A stretch of DNA of 64,000 nucleotides from Gammaproteobacteria bacterium HGW-Gammaproteobacteria-1. GTDB lineage: Bacteria > Pseudomonadota > Gammaproteobacteria > Thiohalomonadales > Thiohalomonadaceae. The notes under the pieces were generated by a model. That model saw only the letters and a program-made list of their open reading frames with translations. It did not search any database and was not told the DNA's origin. Below, piece by piece: positions 35,540-44,394 of this stretch; positions within the stretch are counted from its first letter, which is position 1, and each line of letters begins with the position of its first letter. The position numbers and the translations under genes are program-made. The stretch is taken from contig PGZL01000009.1 in NCBI GenBank assembly GCA_002840095.1, forward strand, positions 55,601 to 119,600. The letters are read 5' to 3'.

Positions 35540-36709
35540 ATGCAACGCAGCATCCTCCATGTGGACATGGACGCCTTCTTCGCGGCGGTGGAGATCCGCG
35601 CCCGGCCGGAGCTGGCCGGGCGCCCGGTCATCGTCGGCGGTCGCGCCGAGCAGCGCGGGGTGGTGGCCGCGGCCAGTTACGCGGCGCGGCGCTACGGCGT
35701 GCACAGCGCCATGCCCACGGCGACGGCGCTGCGCCTGTGCCCGGAGGCGGTGCTGCTGCCGCCGCGGCACGCGCTGTATGCCGAGGTTTCGCAGCAGATC
35801 CGCGCCGTTTTCCTGCGCTACACCCCGCAGGTGGAACCCCTGTCCCTGGACGAGGCCTTTCTCGACGTGAGCGCCAGTGAGCGGCTGTTCGGGCCGGGCG
35901 AGGCCATCGGCCGGCGCATCAAGCAGGAAATCCGCGACGAACTGGGTCTGGTCGCCTCGGTGGGCGTCGCGCCCAACAAGTTCATCGCCAAGATCGCCTC
36001 GGACATCGACAAGCCGGACGGTTTCATGGTGGTGGCCCCCGAGCGGGTGCAGGCCTTTCTCGACCCGCTGCCGGTGGGACGGCTGTGGGGCGTGGGCAAG
36101 GTGGGGGCCAAGGCCTTCGAACGGCTGGGCATCACCACCATAGGCCAGCTGCGGGCCTATACGCCGCGACTGTTGCAGCAGCATTTCGGCAATTTTGCCG
36201 CCCAGCTGTGGCAGCTCGCCCACGGCAACGACGAATGGCCGGTGGTGAGCGAGCACGAGGCCAAGTCTGTGTCCCAGGAAACCACCTTCGCCCGGGACAT
36301 CGGCGACCGCGAGGTGCTGCGCGCCTGGCTGCTGGACCTCACCGACCAGGTGGCCTGGCGCCTGCGCCGCCAGGGCCTGAAGGGGCGCACCGTGCAGATC
36401 AAGGTGCGCCTGGCGGATTTTTCCACCCTGACCCGGGCTCAAACTCTGGCGCAGCCGACCGATATCACGGATGAGATATGGCGCGCGGCGCTGCGGCTGT
36501 TCGAACAGCGCCTGCCCCAGCCGCTGCCGCCCCTGCGCCTCATCGGCGTGGGGGTCAGCGGCTTCGATGCCGTCCAGGCCGCCCAGGAGGACCTGTTCGC
36601 CGCCCAGGGGCGGCAGCGGCAGAACCGTATCGACGCGGTGATGGACCGGGTGGCCGAGCGCTACGGCCGGGGCAGCCTGTTCCGGGCCGGCACACCACGC
36701 GGCAAATGA
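35540..36709 (+). CDS. dinB: DNA polymerase IV (Y-family)
   Basis: 389 aa, slightly longer than E. coli DinB (351). Lesion-bypass polymerase acting in the cytoplasm with the sliding clamp. Catalytic residues: Asp9 in HVDMDAFFAAVE and Asp104/Glu105 in SLDEAFLDVS. The little-finger domain contains SVSQETTFARDI and QIKVRLADFSTLTRAQ. The C-terminus carries QEDLFA, a plausible clamp-binding motif. No LexA-like box was seen just upstream, where a hairpin repeat lies. Confidence 0.96.
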   Translation: MQRSILHVDMDAFFAAVEIRARPELAGRPVIVGGRAEQRGVVAAASYAARRYGVHSAMPTATALRLCPEAVLLPPRHALYAEVSQQIRAVFLRYTPQVEPLSLDEAFLDVSASERLFGPGEAIGRRIKQEIRDELGLVASVGVAPNKFIAKIASDIDKPDGFMVVAPERVQAFLDPLPVGRLWGVGKVGAKAFERLGITTIGQLRAYTPRLLQQHFGNFAAQLWQLAHGNDEWPVVSEHEAKSVSQETTFARDIGDREVLRAWLLDLTDQVAWRLRRQGLKGRTVQIKVRLADFSTLTRAQTLAQPTDITDEIWRAALRLFEQRLPQPLPPLRLIGVGVSGFDAVQAAQEDLFAAQGRQRQNRIDAVMDRVAERYGRGSLFRAGTPRGK

Positions 36710-36833
36710 GGGTTAAGCCCTTGTTTTGCCGATAGTGTGATACGTATCGCAGCCTTGGCCCCGGGGGTGCATTAGTCTTTCTCTCAGATACTCGGGCATA
36801 CCTCGTCTTCACGCGCCCGAAGGAGTTGATGAA

Positions 36834-38192
36834 ATGAACATTCCGACCACAGTGCGCAATTACCTCGCCCGCAAGGGCGGTCAGTACAAGGTACACGCCG
36901 CGTCGGCCGGTCTGTCGCTGGCGGAGGCGGTGCGTACGGCCCGCGTCCCGGTGCAGAAGCTGGTACGCAGCGCTGTGCTCAAGGACGGCTCCAGCTACCT
37001 GATGGCCGTCTATCCGGCCACCCATCGTCTCGATCTCGCGGTACTCAACGGCAACTCGCGGCGCAACTTCACCGCCTGCGCCAGCGAGGAACTGACGGCC
37101 CTGCTGGTCGACTGCGACGTCGCCGCCCTGCCGCCCCTGGGCGAGCCCTACGGCATCAAGGTCATCATCGACCGCGCCGTGGACGAGATGGACGAAGTGT
37201 TCTTCATGCCCGGCATGAGCCATCTGTTCCTGCGTGCCCAGCAGGGCGATTTCGCCCGCCTGACGGGCACCGCCCTGCGCGGTCACCGCATCTCCAGCCC
37301 GGTGACCAAGGCGACGACGCCGGCCGAGACCAAGCGCGAGGGGATGAAGGAGAAGGTGGAGCAGGTTCATACCCTGCCGCCGATGCCCGGCATCGCCACC
37401 CAGATCCTCAAGCTGCGCAACAATCCCTATGCCAACGCCAATGAGCTGGCCGCAGTCATCGAGCAGGACCCCAGCCTTACCGCGCAGTTGCTGCGCTACG
37501 CCGCTTCACCGTTCTATGCCTACCAGGGCAAGCTGACCTCGGTGGAGCAGGCCATCGTGCGGGTGCTGGGCATGGACTTCGTCATGGACTTCTCCCTCGG
37601 CCTGGCCCTGGGCAAGTCGTTCCGCAATCCCAAGGACGGTCCGCTCGGCCTGGACGCCTTCTGGCGCGATGCCCTGCACGTGGCGGCCCTGACCCAGACT
37701 CTGTGCAACGCCATCGAGTTCAGCCGCCGGCCCTCGCCCGGCGTGGCCTACATGGCCGGCCTGCTGCACAACTTCGGCTTCCTCCTGCTCGGCCACCTGT
37801 TCCCCGACCAGTTCAACCGCCTCAACAAGGCGGTGGCGGAGCAGCCGGAACGCCCGGTGCTGGATCTGGAACGCGAGCTGCTGGGCGTGACCCATACGGA
37901 AATGGGCCTGTGGCTGATGGATGCCTGGAACCTGCCCAAGGAAATCGTCGAAACCGTGCGCGAGCACCACAACGGCGATTACCGCGGCGACTTCGCCATC
38001 TACCCCAACCTGGTGCACATCGCCAACCGCCTGCTCAAGCGCTTCGGCATGGGCGATGCCTCCGGCATCGACCTGCCGGCGGATCTGCTGGAGGCCGTCG
38101 GCCTGAGCGAGGAACAGGCGGAGGCCGCTCTGGGCACCGTGCTGCAGATGCGCGAAGGCCTGCAGTTCATGGCGCGCAAGATGGCTGCCTGA
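36834..38192 (+). CDS. YbaK-type tRNA-deacylase domain fused to HDOD domain
   Basis: 452 aa with AAGGAG upstream. Residues 1-155 resemble the YbaK/aminoacyl-tRNA editing fold (LAEAVRTARVPVQKLVRSAV and YLMAVYPATHRLDL). Residues 175-380 are an HDOD domain (LPPMPGIATQILKLRNNPYA; AYMAGLLHNFGFLLLGHLFP), found in signalling proteins that sense stress or control motility and c-di-GMP. The fusion occurs in environmental Gammaproteobacteria; its role is not established. It follows the dinB gene but has its own spacer, and a strong terminator follows. Confidence 0.88.
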   Translation: MNIPTTVRNYLARKGGQYKVHAASAGLSLAEAVRTARVPVQKLVRSAVLKDGSSYLMAVYPATHRLDLAVLNGNSRRNFTACASEELTALLVDCDVAALPPLGEPYGIKVIIDRAVDEMDEVFFMPGMSHLFLRAQQGDFARLTGTALRGHRISSPVTKATTPAETKREGMKEKVEQVHTLPPMPGIATQILKLRNNPYANANELAAVIEQDPSLTAQLLRYAASPFYAYQGKLTSVEQAIVRVLGMDFVMDFSLGLALGKSFRNPKDGPLGLDAFWRDALHVAALTQTLCNAIEFSRRPSPGVAYMAGLLHNFGFLLLGHLFPDQFNRLNKAVAEQPERPVLDLERELLGVTHTEMGLWLMDAWNLPKEIVETVREHHNGDYRGDFAIYPNLVHIANRLLKRFGMGDASGIDLPADLLEAVGLSEEQAEAALGTVLQMREGLQFMARKMAA

Positions 38193-38206
38193 TTCTTCTC
38201 CCCTCC

Positions 38207-38240
38207 AAAAAGAAACGGCCCGCAAGGGCCGTTTCTTTTT
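38207..38240 (+). terminator. Strong bidirectional rho-independent terminator
   Basis: AAAAAGAAACGGCCC, loop GCAA, then the exact complement ending in CTTTTT, 15 nt after the YbaK-HDOD stop. The A-run on one side and T-run on the other allow termination in both directions, consistent with the convergent pentapeptide-repeat gene. Confidence 0.95.
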
Positions 38241-38257
38241 CCGGATGGAAAACATTT

Positions 38258-38424
38258 GCCGCAGAGACGCGGAGGCGCAGAGAAAATTCTGGCTGGATAC
38301 GTCTCACGGGGCCGATACAGCACAGCGGTGTCTGGCAAGGTTGCCGGTGTGCGGTGCTCAGGCTAGCAGTGAGCACCAGAGCTTTTGCCTCCGTTCTTCT
38401 CTGCGTCTCCGCGCCTCCGCGGCG
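38258..38424. repeat. Intergenic inverted repeat (element I, CGCAGAGACGCGGAGGC family)
   Basis: GCCGCAGAGACGCGGAGGC at 38258 pairs with TCTCCGCGCCTCCGCGGC ending at 38424, enclosing about 110 nt with a smaller stem GGTGCTCA/TGAGCACC. Located between convergent genes just past the terminator. Family of elements C, G and J. Confidence 0.85.
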
Positions 38425-38435
38425 GGTTTATTCGC

Positions 38436-39179
38436 TTACTGGCATATCCCGACCGAGTCGAAGCGGCAGCGCTTGCGGTCGATCCACATGGCACCGCCCA
38501 GTTTGGCGCCGTCGAAGCGGGTTTCGAACAGCCGGGCGTCCACCAGGGTGGCGCGGGTCAGATCGGCATCGCGCAGGTCGGTGTACTGCAGATTGGTCTT
38601 TTCCAGCCGCGCCTGTTCCAGTCGGGTACCCCTGAGGCTGGCGCGTTCCAGATCGGCCTGCAGCAGGTTGGCGCGGTAGAGGTTGGCGCCGTCCAGCCGG
38701 GCCTGTTGCATCACGGCCTGGCGCAGTTCGGCCGAGGCCAGGTCGGCGCGGCTGAAGTCCGCGCCGTTCAGGACCGTCTGATAGAAGCTGGCGCCCGCCA
38801 GTTGCGCGGCAGTCAGGATGGCTCCATTCATTTCGGCGCGGTCGAAGCGGGTGCCGCGCAGCAGGGCCCCGCTGAAGTTGGCCTGCTGCAGCTTGGCGCC
38901 GGTGAGGCGGGCGCCGGGCAGGTGGGCTTGTTCCAGGCGCGTGCCGCCCAGATCGGCAAAGTTGAGGTCGGCGCGGTCGAGGCGGGCCTGGCGCAGGTCG
39001 GCCCCGTGAAGGTTGCTGCGGGTGAGGATGGCGCCGCGCAGGTCGGCCCCGCGCAAATCGGCCCCGCTTTTGTCGCACTCGCGCCAGATCACGCCGGGCG
39101 CCGGCGGGTCGTCGCAGGCGGCATGGCCGGGCATCCAGGGAAGCAGTACGAGGGTGAGCAACAGGAGGTGACGTGGCAT
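38436..39179 (-). CDS. Exported pentapeptide-repeat protein
   Basis: 247 aa with a signal peptide (MPRHLLLLTLVLLPWMPGHA). Residues 45-235 are pentapeptide repeats of A(D/N)Lxx type (CDKSGADLRGADLRGAIL, ANLYRANLLQADLERASL), predicted to form a right-handed beta-helix. It ends in a Cys-containing tail (RKRCRFDSVGICQ). Qnr/MfpA relatives act on cytoplasmic gyrase; the signal peptide argues against that role here. Periplasmic function unknown. Confidence 0.85.
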   Translation of the reverse strand: MPRHLLLLTLVLLPWMPGHAACDDPPAPGVIWRECDKSGADLRGADLRGAILTRSNLHGADLRQARLDRADLNFADLGGTRLEQAHLPGARLTGAKLQQANFSGALLRGTRFDRAEMNGAILTAAQLAGASFYQTVLNGADFSRADLASAELRQAVMQQARLDGANLYRANLLQADLERASLRGTRLEQARLEKTNLQYTDLRDADLTRATLVDARLFETRFDGAKLGGAMWIDRKRCRFDSVGICQ

Positions 39180-39251
39180 CGGTGAAGTCGGCCTGGTTGA
39201 TTGATGGGGACACTTTACGCGATAGCGGTGTTGTTTTCAGCCCGGCGCCGG

Positions 39252-39737
39252 CTACCAGAAATCCTTGTCCCAGCGCTCCGGGTGGGCCCAGAAGCGCGGG
39301 TTGAACCATTCCGGCGTGGTCTTGTAGTCGGCCAGATCGTAGCGGTAGAGATGGGTTTCTCCGCCGTCGTCGGGGTAGCGGCCCACCAGCACCAGGCCCA
39401 GGGCGAGCAGTTCGGCCATGTCCCACTGGCTGGCCTGCTGCGGGCGGGGGCCGACGGCGAGGGTGAGCAGGAAGCGCCCGCCGTGCAGGTCGCGCAGGCT
39501 GGCCAGCAGGTGCTCGCCCTGCGGCTTGTCCAGCCGCTCCAGCAGGCCTGCGACCACGATCAGATCGAATGGCGCCAGGGTTTGCGGCGGCTCGGGCAGG
39601 TGCCGGGACAGGCGGCCGGCGGCGGCGGCGACATAGTCGCGCACGGATTCGGGGCAGGGGGCGCCCAGGCACAGCACGCTGCGCGGCTGTATTTGCGCCA
39701 GTACCCGGTCCAGGTCTGTTTTATACTGCGCGTCCAT
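39252..39737 (-). CDS. Conserved hypothetical protein, SAM-methyltransferase-like fold
   Basis: 161 aa. A Rossmann-like pattern is visible (SVLCLGAPCPESVRDYV, then FDLIVVAGLLERLDKPQGE and GGRFLLTLAVG), resembling a reduced class I methyltransferase; the glycine-rich SAM loop is poor, so activity is uncertain. I think it belongs to the DUF6231 group of gammaproteobacterial proteins. It diverges from the small proline-rich gene at 39835. Confidence 0.65.
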   Translation of the reverse strand: MDAQYKTDLDRVLAQIQPRSVLCLGAPCPESVRDYVAAAAGRLSRHLPEPPQTLAPFDLIVVAGLLERLDKPQGEHLLASLRDLHGGRFLLTLAVGPRPQQASQWDMAELLALGLVLVGRYPDDGGETHLYRYDLADYKTTPEWFNPRFWAHPERWDKDFW

Positions 39738-39834
39738 ATTTCCATGTCGTGTATCGGCCCGGGCGGGCCGCTGTTTCTATTGTGGACGCCGATCCCCGGG
39801 AGGGAAAGGTGGTCGCGCCGGCTGAGAGCGTGTT

Positions 39835-40254
39835 GTGAGGAAAACGTCCGTTTGGAGCGTGTTGTGCCTGTGCGGCGGCCTGTGCGCCGCCGTGCCGCTG
39901 TGGGCGCAGGAGATGCCGGCGCCGGTCGACGTGGCGGTTCCCGAGGTGGATGTGGCCGACAGCGTGCGGCGCATGCTGGAGGCCGCGCGTGCCCAGCAGG
40001 GACCAGGGGCTGTGGAGGATACGGTTGCGCCGGGGCAGGATGAGGCGCCGGTCCCTGCTCCTGCTCCCGCCACCCCGCCCCCTGCTCCGGTCCCGCCTGC
40101 ACCGGCGCCCGCTGCAGCGCAACGGCCGGCGCCTGTCCCCTCCGGTCACGTCCCTTTGCCCGAGCGCGAGTTCACCATCCGCAGCGTGGACGACATACGC
40201 GAGCTGGCCCGCGAACTGGAAGAGGCCAAACAGCGCCAGCGGCGCCGGGAATAA
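39835..40254 (+). CDS. Small exported Pro/Ala-rich protein
   Basis: 139 aa from GTG with GAGAG upstream. A signal peptide (ending AVPLWAQ) is followed by an acidic stretch, an extended low-complexity Pro/Ala region (about 65-105) and a charged, probably helical C-terminus (DDIRELARELEEAKQRQRRR). No family recognised. The Pro-rich tether and helix suggest an envelope-spanning or peptidoglycan-crossing adaptor, but this is inference. Confidence 0.6.
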   Translation: MRKTSVWSVLCLCGGLCAAVPLWAQEMPAPVDVAVPEVDVADSVRRMLEAARAQQGPGAVEDTVAPGQDEAPVPAPAPATPPPAPVPPAPAPAAAQRPAPVPSGHVPLPEREFTIRSVDDIRELARELEEAKQRQRRRE

Positions 40255-40262
40255 AAGTCTTC

Positions 40263-40423
40263 AACGCAAAGACGCAAAGGGCGCAGAGAGCCGCAAAGTG
40301 ACCGAAGTGTTCTTCAGTTCGGGGCGATTCAGGCGGCCGATGAAGACTGCTTCCCCGGACTGCCACGATGAGAACGCATTGCCAGACTTTGCGTTCTTCG
40401 CGCCCTTTGCGTCTTTGCGTTTA
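40263..40423. repeat. Intergenic inverted repeat (element J, CGCAAAGACGCAAAGGGCGC family)
   Basis: AACGCAAAGACGCAAAGGGC at 40263 pairs with GCCCTTTGCGTCTTTGCGTT ending near 40422, separated by about 85 nt. Located between convergent genes. Confidence 0.9.
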
Positions 40424-40451
40424 ACGCTTTTGTTTTTGGGGTATGCCTTCG

Positions 40452-41693
40452 TCAGTCCAGCAGGTGCGACACCAGGCCGTCGGCCAGCTTGGGCTCGAAC
40501 CAGGTGGACTTGGGCGGCATGACTTCGCCGGCATCGGCCACGGCCATCAGCTGCGCCATGGAAGTGGGGTGGAGGGCGAGGGCCACGGCCATCTCGCCGC
40601 TGTCGACGCGGCGTTCCAGTTCGGCCAGGCCGCGAATGCCGCCGACGAAGTCGATGCGCTTGTCGCGGCGCGGATCGGCGATGCCCAGCACCGGTTCAAT
40701 GAGGTTGTCCTGCAACAGGCTGACGTCCAGGCGCTTGACCGGGTCGTCCTGCGGGATGCGTTCCGGCTTGATGGTGAGGCGGTACCACTGACCCTGGAGG
40801 TACAGGCCGAACTCGCCGGCGCGGGCGGGTTTGTACTGGCCGGTGGTCTTGTCCACCGTGAAGGCGGTGTCCAGGGCGGCGAGGAAGGCGTCCGGCGTAT
40901 GACCGTTGAGGTCCTTGATCACGCGGTTGTAGTCGAGGATCTGCATCTGGTTGTCGGGGAAGATCACCGACAGGAAGTAGTTGTAGGCCTCGTCACCGCT
41001 GTGGTTGGGGTTGGCGGCCTTGCGCGCCGCGGCGACGCGGGAGGCGGCGGCGGAACGGTGGTGGCCGTCGGCGATGTAGAGGCAGTCCATGGCGTCGAAG
41101 GTGCGGGTGATGAGGTCGATCTGCGCCGGGTCGGTGACGCGCCACAGGGAATGGCGCACGCCGGTGTCGGCGGTGAGATCCATGTCCGGCGCGCCGGTGG
41201 TGACTTTCGCCGCCAACTCGTCGATGGCCCCGTGGTGCCTGTAGGTGAGGAACACCGGGCCGGTCTGCGCGCTCAGGCTGTCGATCTGGCGCACACGGTC
41301 GTCTTCCTTGTCCGGGCGGGTGAACTCGTGCTTGCGGATGCGGTTGCTGTCGTAGTCGCTGACACGGGCGGCGGCGACCAGGCCGATCTGCTGGTGGCTG
41401 CCCATGATCAGGCGGTACAGGTAGTAACACGGCGCGGCGTCCTGTTGCAGCACACCCTCCTTGAGCATGCGCTCGAAATTCTCGCGCCCCTTGGCATAGA
41501 CCGCGGCGTCATAGGGATCGGTATCCGGCGCCAGGTCGATCTCCGGCTTGGAGATGTGCAGGAAACTCCACGGCCTGCCGGCAGCACGGGCGCGCGCCTC
41601 GCTGCTGTCCAGCACGTCGTAGGGCGGTGCGGCAACCTCGGCGGCACGGCTGGGGGCGGGGCAGAGACCGGCGAAGGGGCGGATCAAAGGCAT
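40452..41693 (-). CDS. DUF1015 family protein
   Basis: 413 aa, the usual length. Diagnostic opening LIRPFAGLCPAP with VAAPPYDVL, then RKHEFTRPDKEDDR, FLTYRHHGAI and YIADGHHRSAAA. An archaeal member (SerK) is an ADP-dependent serine kinase; the bacterial function is not settled. Transcribed in the same direction as the ycgL-like gene upstream, but separated from it by a heptamer repeat element. Confidence 0.9.
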   Translation of the reverse strand: MPLIRPFAGLCPAPSRAAEVAAPPYDVLDSSEARARAAGRPWSFLHISKPEIDLAPDTDPYDAAVYAKGRENFERMLKEGVLQQDAAPCYYLYRLIMGSHQQIGLVAAARVSDYDSNRIRKHEFTRPDKEDDRVRQIDSLSAQTGPVFLTYRHHGAIDELAAKVTTGAPDMDLTADTGVRHSLWRVTDPAQIDLITRTFDAMDCLYIADGHHRSAAASRVAAARKAANPNHSGDEAYNYFLSVIFPDNQMQILDYNRVIKDLNGHTPDAFLAALDTAFTVDKTTGQYKPARAGEFGLYLQGQWYRLTIKPERIPQDDPVKRLDVSLLQDNLIEPVLGIADPRRDKRIDFVGGIRGLAELERRVDSGEMAVALALHPTSMAQLMAVADAGEVMPPKSTWFEPKLADGLVSHLLD

Positions 41694-41721
41694 GACGTAT
41701 TCCTGTCGGTTATTCTCGTTG

Positions 41722-41822
41722 TAGTTTCGAGTTTCGAGTTTCGAGTTTCGAGTTTCGAGTTTCGAGTTTCGGAACGGTTGTGTCCAGGTTTTCGGAATTC
41801 GAAACCCGCAACGCGAAACTTG
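41722..41822. repeat. Seven-copy GTTTCGA heptamer array in an inverted-repeat element (element K)
   Basis: Seven 7-bp units (41724-41772), a rotation of the GAGTTTC unit of element E, followed by a diverged complementary arm GAAACCCGCAACGCGAAACT. Located between DUF1015 and the YcgL gene. Confidence 0.85.
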
Positions 41823-41823
41823 T

Positions 41824-42084
41824 TTAGGGGGTGACGCGCATATCCAGCAGCGGATCTCTGGGCGGCATCTGCAGATAGAAGCCCTTCTCCTGCAGGCCGG
41901 CGATGACCTCGGCGCTGTCGGCGCGGGCCAGTTTGCGCTCGGGGGTCAGTTCCAGCTCCATCACGAAGGCCGCGGTGCCCATGGTCTCCATCAGAATGGC
42001 CGGCACCTCGGCGAAATCGTCCTGCTTCGGCAGGTAGAGGTAGAGCTGTTCCTTCTTGCTGCTTTTGTAGATGTAGCACTTCAT
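41824..42084 (-). CDS. ycgL: YcgL domain protein
   Basis: 86 aa, typical for the family. Seen: MKCYIYKSSKKEQLYLYLP, KQDDFAEVP and EKGFYLQMPPR, the conserved core of YcgL. A small cytoplasmic alpha/beta protein of unknown biochemical role, widespread in Gammaproteobacteria. It lies 22 nt from the cation exchanger gene in the same orientation. Confidence 0.9.
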   Translation of the reverse strand: MKCYIYKSSKKEQLYLYLPKQDDFAEVPAILMETMGTAAFVMELELTPERKLARADSAEVIAGLQEKGFYLQMPPRDPLLDMRVTP

Positions 42085-42106
42085 GGTTCGGGTTCCGTTT
42101 GGGGTC

Positions 42107-43912
42107 TCAGGCCGGGGTGGACACGGTCAGGCCGGGATCGGGGCGCAGGGGCTGTTTCTCCGTTGCTGCCGGATGCAGGGCGATGAGCAGCTCTCCCGCC
42201 TGCGGCTGCACCGTGCCGCCGCTGACCACGTGCAGCGCGCCCTGCGCGGTCAGCAGGAACAGGGGCAGCAGCCGGTCGTGCTGTTCCACCTCTTCCGGCG
42301 TATAGGCGCGGATCTCGCCGCCGCGGCCCAGCAGTCCGCCCAGCTGCGTCAGGGTGAGTTCGCCGCCGAACAGGCGGGTGGCGGCGTACTGCCGGCCGAT
42401 GGCGCTCTTGCCCACGGCGCGTCGTTCCTCCGCGGTGAGCAGGGAGTAGACGCGGCCGCCGAATTCGCTACCGTAGCGCTGGCAGGCCAGGGCGTTGAGC
42501 GCGGGCCGGTGGGACATGGCGAGCAGGTGGCCGATGCCGACGAGATCCAGGCTGCGGTCGGCCTGTTCGGAGATTGGGTTGCCGAGATAGGTGGCGAGGC
42601 CGTCCATGCGCGCCTGCTGGATGTCCTCCCAGTCGGTGTCGGCCAGCACCGCGCGCACCCCCTGGCCGTCGAGGGCGCGGGCGATGGCGCGGGCCACGGC
42701 GTGGGCACCGATGATCAGCACGCCGCGCGGCTCCGTCTCGGCCACGCCGAGCAGCCGTCCCAGCGGGTGGGCGGTGAGGTTTTGCAGCAGCAGCGACGCC
42801 AGCACCAGCAGCAGGGTGAGGGGCAGCAGGGGTGCAGCGATGCTCGCCTCGACCCCCGGCGCCTGCAAGGCGAACAGGGCCGCCACGGCGGTGGCCATGA
42901 TGCCGCGCGGCGCAATCCAGCCCGCCAGCAGGCGCTCGCGCCAGCTCAGCGCCGAACCCAGGGTGGCGAGGATGACCGCCAGGGGGCGGGCCAGCAGCAG
43001 GGTGACGGCGAGCAGCAGCAGGACCTCGGCGGCAGGCAGCGCCAGCTGCGCCGGCTCCAGCTGCGCCGCCACCAGCAGGAGCAGCAGGGACAGGAGCATG
43101 GCGCTCAGGCTTTCCCTGAAGTCCACCGCCTCGCGCAGGGCCAGATCCTTCATGTTGGCTAGCACCATGCCCATGACGACCACGGTCAGGAGGCCCGCTT
43201 CATGTTCCAGCGCATTGGCCAGGGTGAAATTGACCACCACCAGGGCCAGGGCGGTGACGTTGACCAGGTGGGGCGGCAGCAGGTGGTGACGCAGCAGCAG
43301 GGCCAGCAGGTAGGCGCCGGCGATGCCCAGGGCGCCGCCGGCCAGCAGGGTGCTGGCAAAGGCGAGCAGGGGATCGGCCAGCGGGGCGGCGACCACGCCG
43401 GCGTGGATCAGGACGGCGAGCAGGGTGGCCAGTGGGGCCAGGATGGCCGCCTCCTGGCGCAACAGGGCAGCCAGGCGGGGACCGGGCCGGGTGCGGCGCA
43501 GCAAGGGCAGCAGTTCGCTGCCGCCGGTCACCAGGGCGATGGCGCCGAACAGGGCGGCCAGGGCCCAGGGCAGGCCCAGCAGGAAATGGCCGGCGGCGGC
43601 GATGACGGCACCGTTGAGCAGGGCGCCGAAGCTGGCCAGACGGAATACGGCGCCGCCCAGGCCGGTGATATCGTTGAGCCGGAAGGTGAGGCTGCCCTGG
43701 AACAGCACCACGGCGACGGCAAGGGAGAGCAGGGCGGGCAACAGGTCGCCGAACAGGGCCGCCGGCTGCAGAAAGCCGTTGACCGGTCCCATTACCGCCC
43801 CGGCGCCGAGGAGGAGCAGGACGACGGGCAGGCGCAGCCGCCAGGCGAGCCACTGGCAGCCCACGGCGATGAATGCGATGCCGGCCAGGGTGATGATGGT
43901 GTGGTCAAACAT
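42107..43912 (-). CDS. CPA-type sodium/proton exchanger with TrkA-N domain
   Basis: 601 aa. Residues 1-390 form about 12 hydrophobic helices of the monovalent cation:proton antiporter fold (LRLPVVLLLLGAGAVMGPVN, VVLFQGSLTF, LAGWIAPRGIMATAVAALFA). Residues 400-520 are a RCK/TrkA-N-like Rossmann domain (GVLIIGAHAVARAIARAL) and the tail may be a TrkA-C-like lobe. Acts in the inner membrane in pH and Na+ or K+ homeostasis. Probably co-transcribed with ycgL. The exact ion is not readable. Confidence 0.88.
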   Translation of the reverse strand: MFDHTIITLAGIAFIAVGCQWLAWRLRLPVVLLLLGAGAVMGPVNGFLQPAALFGDLLPALLSLAVAVVLFQGSLTFRLNDITGLGGAVFRLASFGALLNGAVIAAAGHFLLGLPWALAALFGAIALVTGGSELLPLLRRTRPGPRLAALLRQEAAILAPLATLLAVLIHAGVVAAPLADPLLAFASTLLAGGALGIAGAYLLALLLRHHLLPPHLVNVTALALVVVNFTLANALEHEAGLLTVVVMGMVLANMKDLALREAVDFRESLSAMLLSLLLLLVAAQLEPAQLALPAAEVLLLLAVTLLLARPLAVILATLGSALSWRERLLAGWIAPRGIMATAVAALFALQAPGVEASIAAPLLPLTLLLVLASLLLQNLTAHPLGRLLGVAETEPRGVLIIGAHAVARAIARALDGQGVRAVLADTDWEDIQQARMDGLATYLGNPISEQADRSLDLVGIGHLLAMSHRPALNALACQRYGSEFGGRVYSLLTAEERRAVGKSAIGRQYAATRLFGGELTLTQLGGLLGRGGEIRAYTPEEVEQHDRLLPLFLLTAQGALHVVSGGTVQPQAGELLIALHPAATEKQPLRPDPGLTVSTPA

Positions 43913-44007
43913 GGGTGAACGGCGTCCTCGGCATCAACCCGCCGGGTGTCCGGCAGGGGCGGCAAGTTTAGCGTTTCGCCGCAGGCGAGGGGAAGCAGCA
44001 GGCGGCG

Positions 44008-44217
44008 TCACGCCGGGACTTGCTGCTCCACTTCGGTCACTTTCTGACCCAGGCCGTCCAGTTCGTTGCGCACCCGCTCCAGGTTGGCGATGAGATCGCG
44101 CATGGCCTGGTTCTGGGGTGGGCCGTCCTGCTCCATGCCGCTGAGCAGTTCGATGGCGGTGGTGACGCAGAAACTGGCGTCGGAGATGTCGTGGCGGATG
44201 TTGTCGTAGCTGTTCAT
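44008..44217 (-). CDS. Small coiled-coil hypothetical protein
   Basis: 69 aa, soluble. The C-terminal half (RDLIANLERVRNELDGLGQK) is predicted helical/coiled coil. No family recognised. It is divergent from soxB, about 95 nt upstream of the exchanger gene. Codon use resembles its neighbours. Confidence 0.55.
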   Translation of the reverse strand: MNSYDNIRHDISDASFCVTTAIELLSGMEQDGPPQNQAMRDLIANLERVRNELDGLGQKVTEVEQQVPA

Positions 44218-44394
44218 GGGGGGACCGCGTGCTGTATGGCGTAGCCACAGTATGGGATTTGCCGCGGCGTCCGTCCACCGAGCTAAATTCTCAACAATCC
44301 GCCCCGCCGTGGAATAATTCCGCTTCCTGCCGCCACTCTAGCCACATACGCCGGTTCTGCCGGTCACCTATTAAAACAGTCCTGAGGAGTAGTA

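Noticed and set aside
36710-36760. FliA (sigma28) promoter GCCGATAG before the YbaK-HDOD gene
   Set aside because: No TAAA at the required 15-nt spacing. A perfect GATACGTATC dyad at 36739-36748 was also noted but has no supporting promoter.
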